A stretch of DNA of 40,210 nt from Pseudomonadota bacterium (lineage in GTDB: Bacteria > Pseudomonadota > Gammaproteobacteria > Burkholderiales > Gallionellaceae), in NCBI GenBank assembly GCA_021783855.1, contig JAJXTL010000008.1, forward strand, positions 1-40,210, read 5' to 3'. Each line of letters opens with the position of its first letter. Position 1 is the first letter of the stretch. The notes beneath the pieces were generated by a model. It saw only the letters and a program-made list of their open reading frames with translations. It made no database searches and was not told the origin of the DNA. The position numbers and the translations under genes are program-made. Shown here piece by piece: positions 25,139 to 33,834 of the stretch.

Positions 25139-25650
25139 TGGCCAATATTGATCGGCCGGAATCGGAAATTCTGCGCCCTCTCAGCAACACCTTCATCGTG
25201 GCAAGCATAATCGGCGCGCTGTTTCTCAACGGCTTGCCCTGGGACGGCATCTGGCTGACATTGCGCCCCGATTTTGTGGCGGTAGTCATGCTTTACTGGT
25301 GCACGCACAAACCATTGCGCGTCGGTATCGGCCTTTCATGGGCGATAGGCATCCTGTCGGATGTGAATGATGCCAGCTTGTTCGGGCAACATGCGCTGTC
25401 CTATACCGTGCTGGCGTTTGGCGGCGTAGTGATGAGCAGGCGCATACGGATGTTCGATTTGCGCGAGCAAACCACCCAGGTTTTTTTTATCCTGCTGCTG
25501 ACCTATGCGATATATGGCATGGTGCACTGGCAGGTGAACGGTCAGATGGCGTGGAGCTATTTTCTGGGTTGCCTGACTTCGACACTGCTGTGGGTTCCGG
25601 CCAGCTCTTTGTTCCAGTCAATGCGTCAGATGCGCGTGGATCGTGAATGA
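25138..25650 (+). CDS. mreD: Rod-shape-determining protein MreD
   Basis: 170-aa integral membrane protein, about five or six helices, part of the elongasome with MreC, PBP2 and RodA. RPDFVAVVMLYWC and GIGLSWAIGILSDVNDASLFGQHALSYTVLAF (read in pieces) match the family, as does the size. It overlaps mreC by 1 nt (TGATG) and mrdA by 4 nt (ATGA), so translation is coupled along the operon. Confidence 0.94.
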   Translation: MANIDRPESEILRPLSNTFIVASIIGALFLNGLPWDGIWLTLRPDFVAVVMLYWCTHKPLRVGIGLSWAIGILSDVNDASLFGQHALSYTVLAFGGVVMSRRIRMFDLREQTTQVFFILLLTYAIYGMVHWQVNGQMAWSYFLGCLTSTLLWVPASSLFQSMRQMRVDRE

Positions 25651-27560
25651 ATAAGCGGGTTGAGCTAAAAAACCATCAGCAGGAGATTTTCAATTTTCGC
25701 TTGCGGCTGTTTATCAGCATTGGTTTCGTCTTGCTGCTGCTGGGGATATTGCTGGGCCGTTTCGTCTATTTGCAGGCGATGCGCCATGGGTATTACCAGA
25801 CGCTGGCAGAAAAAAATCGCATCTCGGTGATGCCTATCGTGCCCAATCGCGGCCTGATACTGGACAGAAACGGCGTGGTGATGGCGCACAATTTTTCCGG
25901 CTACACGCTGGAAATTACACCGAGCAAGGTGGCGAATCTGGCAGCCACCATAGACGATTTGGCTAAGCTGGTCGACATAGAACCCAGAGATCGCAAGCGC
26001 TTCAGGAAGCTGCAGGCGGAGAGTCACGATTTCGAGACGCTGATGATACGCAGCCGATTGAGCGACGAAGAGGTGGCACGCTTTGCCGCACAGCAATACC
26101 GCTTTCCGGGTGTCGAAATCAAGGCGCGCCTGTTCCGCGACTATCCTTATTCCGATAAGACGGCGCACTTGTTGGGCTACATCGGCCGCATCAATCAGAC
26201 GGATGAAGACAGACTCGAAGAAAACGATGCCGATGCCAATTATCGCGGCACCGATTACATCGGCAAGACGGGGCTGGAGCAATATTACGAGAATGAACTA
26301 CACGGCACGACAGGCATCGAGCAGGTCGAGGTGGACTCGGCTGGACGTGCAGTGCGCATCCTGTCGCGCACGCCGCCGGTGTCCGGAAATACGCTGATTC
26401 TGAGCATCGATGCCAAATTGCAGGACATCGCCGAGCAGGCATTCGGAGATTATCGCGGCGCGCTGGTGGCAATCGATCCTGCCAACGGAGAAATACTGGC
26501 TTTTGTCAGTCGGCCGGGCTATGACCCCAGTCTGTTTGTTGACGGGATCGATGCGGACAGCTGGAAGGAGTTGAATGACTCGCCGGATCACCCGCTCAAT
26601 AATCGCGTGCTGCGCGGACAATACCCGTCTGGCTCCACAATCAAACCCTTCATGGCGCTGGCGGGGCTTTATTACAACGTGCGCTCACCAACCCAGGCCA
26701 TCAGCGACCCGGGTTTTTACACCTTGCAGGGCAGCAGCCATCACTATCGCGACTGGAAAAAGGGCGGGCACGGTTCGGTGGATATGTTCAAGTCCATCGT
26801 GGTTTCCTGCGATACCTACTATTACGGCCTCGCGGTTGAGTTGGGAATAGACCGTATTTTCAGCTTTCTGTCAGGCTTCGGTTTCGGCAAGAAGACCGGC
26901 ATCGATCTTGAGGGGGAAACCTCGGGGCTGCTGCCTTCCCAGGAATGGAAACAGAAGCGCTTCAAACAAAAATGGTATGCGGGTGATACCGTGTCGGTGG
27001 GCATCGGTCAGGGTTACAGCCTGGTGACGCCCTTGCAACTGGCCTCGGCGACAGCTACTCTGGCGAATGGCGGCATAGGCTACAGGCCGCATCTGGTCAG
27101 GGAAGTGAAGAATTCCAGTACCAATGAAATACACAAGCTGGATAACAAGCCTGCGTTTGATATCAAACTTGATCCGGCAAATTTTGATCTGGTCAAACGC
27201 GCCATGCAGGCGGTGACCCAACCCGGCGGCACAGCGGCGCAAGCTTCTTCGGGCGCGCCTTACACCATCGCAGGCAAGACCGGCACGGCGCAAGTGGTCG
27301 CCATGAAACAGGGTGAGAAATACGATGCCAGCAAGATGGACGAACGGCATCGCGACCATGCCTGGTTCATCGCCTTTGCGCCTGTCGACAAACCAAAAAT
27401 TGCGGTGGTTGTGCTGGTGGAAAACGGCGGGCACGGTGGCGGCACGGCTGCGCCTATCGCCCGCAAAGTAATGGACTACTACCTGCTTGGCAAAGTGCCG
27501 GTTGCGCCGAAAACGACCACCCCGGCAGCGTCGGGCGTCCCTGAAGTGGAGGTGGATTAA
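25647..27560 (+). CDS. mrdA: Penicillin-binding protein 2, elongation transpeptidase
   Basis: 637-aa bitopic class B PBP that crosslinks lateral-wall peptidoglycan with RodA. The membrane segment is about residues 20-45, then the pedestal domain with RGLILDRNGVVMAHN and YRGTDYIGKTGLEQYYE. Transpeptidase motifs: S330-T-I-K333 (in YPSGSTIKPF), S387-C-D389 and K544-T-G-T-A548. Length is normal for PBP2. It overlaps mreD (ATGA), and rodA begins 1 nt after its stop. The C-terminal tail is proline/threonine-rich. Confidence 0.97.
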   Translation: MNKRVELKNHQQEIFNFRLRLFISIGFVLLLLGILLGRFVYLQAMRHGYYQTLAEKNRISVMPIVPNRGLILDRNGVVMAHNFSGYTLEITPSKVANLAATIDDLAKLVDIEPRDRKRFRKLQAESHDFETLMIRSRLSDEEVARFAAQQYRFPGVEIKARLFRDYPYSDKTAHLLGYIGRINQTDEDRLEENDADANYRGTDYIGKTGLEQYYENELHGTTGIEQVEVDSAGRAVRILSRTPPVSGNTLILSIDAKLQDIAEQAFGDYRGALVAIDPANGEILAFVSRPGYDPSLFVDGIDADSWKELNDSPDHPLNNRVLRGQYPSGSTIKPFMALAGLYYNVRSPTQAISDPGFYTLQGSSHHYRDWKKGGHGSVDMFKSIVVSCDTYYYGLAVELGIDRIFSFLSGFGFGKKTGIDLEGETSGLLPSQEWKQKRFKQKWYAGDTVSVGIGQGYSLVTPLQLASATATLANGGIGYRPHLVREVKNSSTNEIHKLDNKPAFDIKLDPANFDLVKRAMQAVTQPGGTAAQASSGAPYTIAGKTGTAQVVAMKQGEKYDASKMDERHRDHAWFIAFAPVDKPKIAVVVLVENGGHGGGTAAPIARKVMDYYLLGKVPVAPKTTTPAASGVPEVEVD

Positions 27561-27561
27561 C

Positions 27562-28659
27562 ATGACCAGACGACAACTTTGGCAACGCATCATTGCTCAC
27601 CTCGATATGCCGCTGCTGGCAGGGATGAGCCTGCTGATGCTGGCCAGTCTGCTGACGTTATACAGCGCGAGCGACCATAATCTTGAACGCGTCATGTCAC
27701 AGGGCATGAATATACTGGTGGCATTTTGTTGCCTGTGGATCGTTGCCAATCTGCCGTTGCATTATTTGATGCGCACCGCCGTGCCGATCTATGTGGCAGG
27801 CATGCTGTTGCTCATAGCAGTGGCGCTGTTCGGTGAAATCAGCCACGGCGCGCGGCGCTGGCTGAACATCGGTGTGGCGACCATACAGCCGTCCGAACTG
27901 ATGAAAATAGGTGTGCCCCTGATGATGGCTTGGTATTTCGAGAAGCATGAAGCCAGTCTGACACTCAGGAATTACGTGGTGGCAGCCCTGTTACTGCTGA
28001 TGCCGGTGGCGCTGATCGCGAGACAGCCCGACCTTGGCACGGCGCTATTGATTTCCGCCAGCGGGTTTTATGTGCTGTTTCTGGCAGGCCTCTCCTGGCG
28101 CGTGATGGGCGGCTTGTTCGTTGCAGCAATCGCCAGCGCGCCGGTGATGTGGCGGATGATGCACGATTATCAGCGCCATCGCATCGAGATGTTGTTCGAT
28201 CCCTCGCAGGATGCGCTGGGCAAGGGTTATCACACGATACAGGGTATGATCGCGGTAGGTTCAGGCGGCATTTTCGGCAAGGGCTATCTGAATGGCACAC
28301 AGACCCATCTCGATTTCCTGCCGGAGCGTACTACCGATTTCATTTTCGCCGTGTATTCGGAAGAGTTCGGCATGGTCGGAAATTTGATATTATTGGCGAT
28401 GTATTTCTTTGTAATCGGCAGAGGATTTGTCATCACGGCCAACGCCTCTACTTATTTCACCCGCCTGATGGCAGGTTCGATCACCCTGACGTTCGCCACT
28501 TATGCATTCGTCAACATGGGTATGGTCAGCGGCATCCTGCCGATTGTGGGCGTACCCCTGCCGCTGGTCAGCTACGGAGGAACCTCCATGCTGACCCTGT
28601 TGCTGGGTTTTGGTATGCTGATGAGCATTCAGACGCACAAGAAGCTGGTAAAGAGCTAA
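27562..28659 (+). CDS. rodA: Rod-shape-determining peptidoglycan glycosyltransferase RodA
   Basis: 365-aa SEDS-family polytopic protein that polymerises glycan strands from lipid II as partner of PBP2. Family blocks: GARRWLNIGVATIQPSELMKIG, ARQPDLGTALLI (with the catalytic aspartate region), GKGYHTIQGMIAVGSGGIFGKGY in pieces, LPERTTDFIFAVYSEEFG, and MVSGILPIVGVPLPLVSYGG near the end. ATG at 27562 is preceded by GGAGGTGG, a strong ribosome site lying within the mrdA end. rlpA follows 24 nt downstream. Confidence 0.97.
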   Translation: MTRRQLWQRIIAHLDMPLLAGMSLLMLASLLTLYSASDHNLERVMSQGMNILVAFCCLWIVANLPLHYLMRTAVPIYVAGMLLLIAVALFGEISHGARRWLNIGVATIQPSELMKIGVPLMMAWYFEKHEASLTLRNYVVAALLLLMPVALIARQPDLGTALLISASGFYVLFLAGLSWRVMGGLFVAAIASAPVMWRMMHDYQRHRIEMLFDPSQDALGKGYHTIQGMIAVGSGGIFGKGYLNGTQTHLDFLPERTTDFIFAVYSEEFGMVGNLILLAMYFFVIGRGFVITANASTYFTRLMAGSITLTFATYAFVNMGMVSGILPIVGVPLPLVSYGGTSMLTLLLGFGMLMSIQTHKKLVKS

Positions 28660-28683
28660 GCAATTGACAGACAAGGAGTAAGT

Positions 28684-29652
28684 ATGAGTAAAAAAATTAT
28701 TGTTGTGGCATTGGCGGCGCTGGCGCTCAGCGCCTGCGGCACGGCGCCGCAACGCCAGACGGACATACGCGCCAATCCGGCACCGATTATAGACCATTCA
28801 ACAGTTGTCCAGCCTGCCCAGCCTGTACAGGCGCCGGCACCCGGCGGCTATCTTGCCGGTGATGGCCCGGACGATAATCCGCCTGCCAACCTCGACGCGA
28901 CACCCGACGCCGTGCCGGTCGTCGAACCCTTGCATCGCTATGCCAATCGGCCCTACGCCGCACTGGACAAGACTTATACACCGATGACCGCGCCGGGCAA
29001 TTTCAAGCAACGCGGCATCGCTTCATGGTATGGCAAGAAATTCAACGGTCAGCGCACATCCAGCGGCGAAAAATACAATATGTATGCGATGACGGCAGCT
29101 CATCCCACGTTGCCGATACCCAGCTATGCGCGCGTGACCAATGTTGCCACAGGAAAATCGGTAGTGGTGCGCATCAATGACAGGGGTCCGTTCCTGCATA
29201 GCCGCGTCATCGATCTTTCCTACACCGCAGCACACAAGCTTGGCATCGTCGGCAGCGGCAGTTCCGAGGTGGAAATCGAAAGCGTGTCTGCAGGCGCTCA
29301 TCAGGACTTTCACCCGATGGCCCAAGCCGTACAAAGTGCGCCGTTGGCACCGGTCGCCGTTGTGAGCACGCCGATCGCTGCCGAGCAGCCGGTTGTCAGC
29401 ACACCGATTGCGGCGCAAGGCAGCAATATCTTTCTGCAACTGGGCGCATTTAATACGACGGTTGCGGCCGAGAAATTTCTGGAAAAAATGCGCGTCAAGC
29501 TGGGCGATGCAGGCAAGGGCCTCGTGCTGTTCATGCAAAACAACACGACTCGCGTACATATCGGTCCCTACGCAAGCCTTGCGGATGCGCGCAGCAGCAG
29601 GGACGGGTTGAGGGAAAAACTAGGCTTCATGCCTGTAGTGAATCTGCACTAA
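28684..29652 (+). CDS. rlpA: Septal/rare lipoprotein A: DPBB domain plus SPOR domain
   Basis: 322-aa lipoprotein; signal peptide ends in lipobox LSAC (C18). The RlpA double-psi beta-barrel runs from about 105 to 195: GIASWYGKKFNGQRTSSGE, MTAAHPTLPIPSYARVTN, VVVRINDRGPF and RVIDLSYTAAHKLG. These are the residues linked to lytic transglycosylase activity on denuded glycan in the family. After a proline/alanine-rich linker (with a duplicated VVSTPIAA, about 222-240) comes a SPOR domain (IFLQLGAFNTTVAAEKFLEKM to the end) that binds denuded peptidoglycan. A good AAGGAG ribosome site precedes the ATG. It ends the mre-mrdA-rodA cluster. Confidence 0.95.
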   Translation: MSKKIIVVALAALALSACGTAPQRQTDIRANPAPIIDHSTVVQPAQPVQAPAPGGYLAGDGPDDNPPANLDATPDAVPVVEPLHRYANRPYAALDKTYTPMTAPGNFKQRGIASWYGKKFNGQRTSSGEKYNMYAMTAAHPTLPIPSYARVTNVATGKSVVVRINDRGPFLHSRVIDLSYTAAHKLGIVGSGSSEVEIESVSAGAHQDFHPMAQAVQSAPLAPVAVVSTPIAAEQPVVSTPIAAQGSNIFLQLGAFNTTVAAEKFLEKMRVKLGDAGKGLVLFMQNNTTRVHIGPYASLADARSSRDGLREKLGFMPVVNLH

Positions 29653-29846
29653 TCCGACCGGCAGCAGATCCGATTTTCTGAGAACACCGAATCTCTTCTG
29701 TGCAACCCGTTGTTTCTCTGCCTCCCAGTGAACCCAATACCGTTCGTGCTGTCGAAACGTAGCTTTTTTATTCACAGCAACGGCCGGGTTTAGGGGAAAA
29801 CCATTCCTGATCACGGCTATCCGCCAACGTATTACTGAAAGAGAAT

Positions 29847-30521
29847 ATGCGCATACTGCTCGTTGAAGATGACCCGATACTGGCTGACGGCCTGATACGT
29901 ATTCTTGCCCGCTCGCATCATGTCGTAACCCACGAAACCAACGGCGTTCGCGCAGACGATTTGCTTACAGCGCATGAATACGAGCTGGTGATTCTGGACA
30001 TGGGATTGCCGGATATGGACGGCACTGAAATATTGCGTCGATTGCGTCATCGCAACGTGAAAGTGCCGGTACTGATACTGACGGCGCGTGACAAGGTGGA
30101 AGACCGCGTGCGGGGGCTGGATTACGGGGCAGATGACTATCTTGCAAAACCCTTTGAGTTGCTCGAACTGGAGGCGAGAATAAGGGCATTGTTGCGGCGC
30201 GGCCAGTCAGCCACCGGCGCTATATTGCAGGCCGGGGAGTTATGCCTGGATACAGCCGGTTGCCGTGCCACGCTGCATGGTGAAGCACTGGAATTATCGG
30301 CACGCGAGTTGAGTGTGCTGGAAATATTGATGTTGCGTGCAGGCCGCGTGGTGAGCAAGGAGTTGCTGATCGAGCAGATGTCGGATCTGGGCGAGGAAAT
30401 GAGCCTCAATGCCATCGAAGTATACGTGCATCGTTTGCGCAAAAAAATTGAAACAGGTAATGCACACATCCGCACCTTGCGTGGATTGGGCTATTTGCTG
30501 GAAATCAATGAGCCTCTGTAA
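29847..30521 (+). CDS. OmpR-family response regulator
   Basis: 224-aa two-component regulator. The receiver domain has the acidic pair E7-D8-D9, the phosphorylated D51 in VILDMGLPDMDG, T in LILTARD, and K near 102 in YLAKPF. The C-terminal winged-helix domain shows ELSARELSVLEILMLRAGRVVSKELL and the recognition-helix region AIEVYVHRLRKKIE, followed by IRTLRGLGYLL. It resembles the QseB/PmrA/TctD group. The histidine kinase starts 14 nt before this gene's stop, so the two form a unit. A ribosome site GAAAGAGA precedes the ATG. The 194-nt gap upstream has no clear structure. Confidence 0.95.
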   Translation: MRILLVEDDPILADGLIRILARSHHVVTHETNGVRADDLLTAHEYELVILDMGLPDMDGTEILRRLRHRNVKVPVLILTARDKVEDRVRGLDYGADDYLAKPFELLELEARIRALLRRGQSATGAILQAGELCLDTAGCRATLHGEALELSARELSVLEILMLRAGRVVSKELLIEQMSDLGEEMSLNAIEVYVHRLRKKIETGNAHIRTLRGLGYLLEINEPL

Positions 30522-31911
30522 ATCCATTTTTGATTCCGGCACCTTGCGCCAGAAGTTGTTGCAGTGGGTGCTGATCCCGATGGTAATTTTGTTGCTCCTC
30601 AATATCGCGCTAATCTACAAGGCAGGTCATGACAGCGCGGATCGGCGGCATGACCGTTTTCTGTCCGATGCAAGCGAGCTATTGCTCGATCAGTTGCACA
30701 CCAATCATCAGGGGCATGTGGAATTTACTCTTCACAGCGGCGCGCTGAGCATGTTGTCGGAAGATAAAAAAGACAAGGTGTACTACGCCCTTAGCGGATG
30801 GCAGCAGGATTTCAAATTTGGTTATCCGAATCTACCAGCCCCCCCGGGCGAACTGAGTGAAAAACCGATCTTCTATATGGCCAATTACGAAAACCATCCG
30901 GTGCGCATGATGGCCGTCATCGTTCCTGAAAAGGATGTTATCAGCGGTCGTGTCGTGGTAATGGTGGGGAAAACGCTGGTGCTGCACGACGAGCGTGCCC
31001 AGGAATGGATGTGGCGCATACTGCCAACCCAGATATTTTTAACGGTATTTACGGGCATCATGGTGTGGTGGGGTGTCGGGCGCGGCTTGCGTCCGTTGTT
31101 GCAGCTGAGAAACGAAGTGACACGTCGTTCCTCGCTGGATTTAAGCCCATTGCCTGAGCATCATGTCGTTGCCGAGGTCAGACCGCTGATTCATAGTTTT
31201 AATGGATTGATGGCGCGACTGGATGAATCGCTGATATTGAAACGCCGTTTTATTGCCGATGCAGCACATCAGTTGCGTACCCCTCTTGCCGGACTCAAGG
31301 CGCAAGCAGAGTTGGCACAACTCCTGGATAACCCCGTCGAGATTCGTTACTCACTGCAACAGATAAGCCGTGCTGCGGATCATGCCGCGCACCTTGCAAA
31401 CCAGTTGCTCTTGTTGGCGCGAGCCGAGCCAGGCGCACAGGACAGTATGGCCGAACTGGATCTGGCCGCTCTGGCGAGAGACGTCACAGCATATTGGGTG
31501 CAAGATGCCTTGCAAAAGAAAATCGATCTTGGCTTCGAAAGTGCCGAAGGCGGCTTCCCTGTCACAGGCAATGCACTGTTACTGGGGGAGTTGCTGAACA
31601 ATTTGATCGACAACGCTTTGCGCTATACTCAGTCAGGCGGTCAGGTGACTGTGCGAATCAGCCGCAATAAGGAAAAAATCAATCTGGAAGTCGAAGACAA
31701 CGGCCCGGGGATTGCCAGCAGTGAACGCGAGCGTGTGTTTGAGCGCTTCTATCGCGTACTGGGTACCAACCAGAAGGGATGCGGGCTGGGCTTGTCCATC
31801 GTCCGCGAAGTCGCGGATCGCCATCATGCCGAAGTCAGTCTCTCATCCGGCGCAGAAGGCACAGGTACCCTGGTGAAAATAACTTTTCATGCAACAAGCA
31901 GGAATGTTTAG
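30508..31911 (+). CDS. Sensor histidine kinase with 2CSK_N-type sensor domain (TctE/QseC group)
   Basis: 467-aa inner-membrane sensor. Transmembrane helices at about 19-39 and 171-192 flank a periplasmic domain of about 130 residues that resembles the TctE-type N-terminal domain (DRRHDRFLSDASELLLDQL just after TM1). Then comes a HAMP-like stretch, the HisKA box with H254 in FIADAAHQLRTPLAGLKAQ, and the ATPase domain: N-box LLNNLIDNALRYT, G1 DNGPGIASSERERVFERFYR, G2 GCGLGLSIV. ATG at 30508 overlaps the regulator gene by 14 nt. TctE sensors act on tricarboxylates, but ligand assignment here is not possible. The amidotransferase gene follows 54 nt downstream and may be co-transcribed. Confidence 0.94.
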   Translation: MSLCKSIFDSGTLRQKLLQWVLIPMVILLLLNIALIYKAGHDSADRRHDRFLSDASELLLDQLHTNHQGHVEFTLHSGALSMLSEDKKDKVYYALSGWQQDFKFGYPNLPAPPGELSEKPIFYMANYENHPVRMMAVIVPEKDVISGRVVVMVGKTLVLHDERAQEWMWRILPTQIFLTVFTGIMVWWGVGRGLRPLLQLRNEVTRRSSLDLSPLPEHHVVAEVRPLIHSFNGLMARLDESLILKRRFIADAAHQLRTPLAGLKAQAELAQLLDNPVEIRYSLQQISRAADHAAHLANQLLLLARAEPGAQDSMAELDLAALARDVTAYWVQDALQKKIDLGFESAEGGFPVTGNALLLGELLNNLIDNALRYTQSGGQVTVRISRNKEKINLEVEDNGPGIASSERERVFERFYRVLGTNQKGCGLGLSIVREVADRHHAEVSLSSGAEGTGTLVKITFHATSRNV

Positions 31912-31965
31912 CTGCCTGACGCTGCATAAGCGATAATCGTATATCCGAATCTACTGGAGTTTTGC

Positions 31966-33747
31966 ATGTGCGGCATTTGTGGAGAATTGCGCATCGATCA
32001 GGCGTCGCCCGACATGGAGGCGTTGCGGCGCATGACGGCGCGACTGGCGCTACGCGGACCGGACCACGAGGGCTATTACAGCAACGGCGCGCTGGCCTTC
32101 GGTCACCGCCGCCTGGCAGTCATCGATCTTAGCTCTCATGCCGACCAGCCCATGGTGGACGAGAATTTGCAACTGACGCTGGTGTTCAACGGCACGATAT
32201 ACAATTATCAGGAATTGCGCGCGGAGCTGGTCGAAATGGGCTACGACTTCTTTTCGGCAGGCGATACCGAGGTGATCCTCAAGGCATATCACGCCTGGGG
32301 CGAAAATTGCGTGCAGCGCTTCTATGGCATGTTCGCCTTCGCCATCTGGGATATGCGCGACAAGAGCCTGTTTCTTGCACGCGATCGGCTCGGCATCAAG
32401 CCGCTGTATCACACGCTGGACGAGTCTCGTCTGCGCTTCGCCTCTACGCCGCAAGCCTTGCTGGCGGGTGGCGGGGTGGATATCAGCCTCGATCCTGTCG
32501 CGTTACATCAGCATTTTACCCTGCACGGTGTGGTGCCCGCGCCGCGCACTATCCTTCAGGGTATAAAAAAACTGCCCCCTGCGCACACGCTGCGCTTTTC
32601 CGCCTCAGGCGAAATTGTGCAGGGCTGCTACTGGACGCTGGACGCGACCCGACCATCGCAAACACTGACGGAACAGGAATGGCTCAGCGCGACACGCATC
32701 GTCTTGCGCCGCGCGGTGGAGCGGCACAGGCTGGCCTCCGATGTACCCGTAGGGATATTACTTTCTGGTGGGCTGGATTCCAGCTTGCTGGTCGGCCTGC
32801 TTGCCGATCATGTGGAGAAATTGAATACCTTTTCCATCGGTTTCGAGAAAGTGGCGGGCGAGGTGGCTGATGAGTTCGAGTATTCTGATCTGATCGCCGC
32901 CGAATTCGGCACAATACATCACAAATTTGCATTGCCCAATGACGAAATCCTGAAACACCTGCCCGACGCGATTCATCAGATGTCGGAACCGATGGCAAGC
33001 TATGATGTAACGGCATTCTATCTGCTGGGCGAGCGGGTGTCGAAGGAAGTGAAAGTGGTGCTGGCAGGTCAGGGGGCGGATGAAGTGTTTGGAGGCTATT
33101 TCTGGTATCCGCGCATGGAACAGGAAACGGGTACGCCGCTTGAACGCTTCTCACGGCATTATTTCGACCGCGATCATGCGGAATATCTGGAAATGATGAG
33201 CGATGCCTACGCGGTGCCGGACGTGACGGGCGCCTGGGTCGCCGAGCAGTTGCAACAGCCGGGTGCGGATGAATTTCTCGATGAAGTGTTGCGGCTGGAC
33301 GTGACGCGATTGATGGTGGACGATCCGGTCAAACGCGTAGACAACATGACCATGGCCTGGGGGCTGGAAGCGCGCGTGCCGTTTCTCGATCATGAGCTGG
33401 TTGAACTCGCGGCAAAAATGCCGCCGTCGCTGAAACTCAATGAAGGCGGCAAGTTTCCGCTCAAGGCGGTGGCGCGCGGTCTGATTCCTGACGCGGTGAT
33501 CGACCGCGCCAAGGGGTATTTTCCGGTGCCGGCGCTAAAGCATGTCAGAGGCGAATTTCTGGAAAAGATGCGCGAAATCCTGAATTCAGAGGCATGCATC
33601 AAGCGCGGCCTGTACCGGCGCGACTATGTGGAAAAGCTGCTGACCGACCCGGAGGCCTATCTCACGCGCATACAGGGCAGCAAACTGTGGCATCTGGCAC
33701 TGCTCGAATGGTGGCTGCAATTGAACGTCGACACGGTCGACAATTGA
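31966..33747 (+). CDS. Asparagine-synthase-like amidotransferase, N-acetylglutaminylglutamine type
   Basis: 593-aa glutamine-hydrolysing amidotransferase. The N-terminal class II glutaminase has nucleophile C2 (MCGICGELRI), RGPDHEG, GHRRLAVIDLS, and FNGTIYNYQELR. The synthetase domain has the PP-loop SGGLDSS (267-273), STFSIGF-like sequence, GQGADEVFGGY and RVDNMTMAWGLEARVPFLDHELVE. The overall pattern, including FALHGVVPAPRT-like and GYFPVPALKHV-GEFL blocks, is closest in memory to the N-acetylglutaminylglutamine amide (NAGGN) amidotransferase, which makes a dipeptide osmoprotectant, rather than AsnB proper. The usual partner (ATP-grasp/GNAT synthetase) is not in this window. The last codons overlap a heptad array. 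Either asparagine synthesis or NAGGN formation remains possible; I favour the latter. Confidence 0.82.
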   Translation: MCGICGELRIDQASPDMEALRRMTARLALRGPDHEGYYSNGALAFGHRRLAVIDLSSHADQPMVDENLQLTLVFNGTIYNYQELRAELVEMGYDFFSAGDTEVILKAYHAWGENCVQRFYGMFAFAIWDMRDKSLFLARDRLGIKPLYHTLDESRLRFASTPQALLAGGGVDISLDPVALHQHFTLHGVVPAPRTILQGIKKLPPAHTLRFSASGEIVQGCYWTLDATRPSQTLTEQEWLSATRIVLRRAVERHRLASDVPVGILLSGGLDSSLLVGLLADHVEKLNTFSIGFEKVAGEVADEFEYSDLIAAEFGTIHHKFALPNDEILKHLPDAIHQMSEPMASYDVTAFYLLGERVSKEVKVVLAGQGADEVFGGYFWYPRMEQETGTPLERFSRHYFDRDHAEYLEMMSDAYAVPDVTGAWVAEQLQQPGADEFLDEVLRLDVTRLMVDDPVKRVDNMTMAWGLEARVPFLDHELVELAAKMPPSLKLNEGGKFPLKAVARGLIPDAVIDRAKGYFPVPALKHVRGEFLEKMREILNSEACIKRGLYRRDYVEKLLTDPEAYLTRIQGSKLWHLALLEWWLQLNVDTVDN

Positions 33748-33785
33748 TAATTGTCAGTTGATAATTATCGATTGCTTGTTGTCAG
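33744..33785. repeat. Heptad array overlapping the amidotransferase stop
   Basis: Six 7-bp units in register: TTGATAA, TTGTCAG, TTGATAA, TTATCGA, TTGCTTG, TTGTCAG. The stop TGA (33745-33747) lies in the first unit, so the end of the coding frame may have been set by the repeat. The remaining 50 nt to the next gene hold nothing I can assign. Confidence 0.75.
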
Positions 33786-33834
33786 CCAGCACAGCGAGGT
33801 GAGTTCGGCCTTTCGCGTCGCATGCAGCGCATCT

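Noticed and set aside
29653..29846. Gap before the response regulator as a small RNA gene
   Set aside because: No clear hairpin with a T run, and no promoter I could defend.
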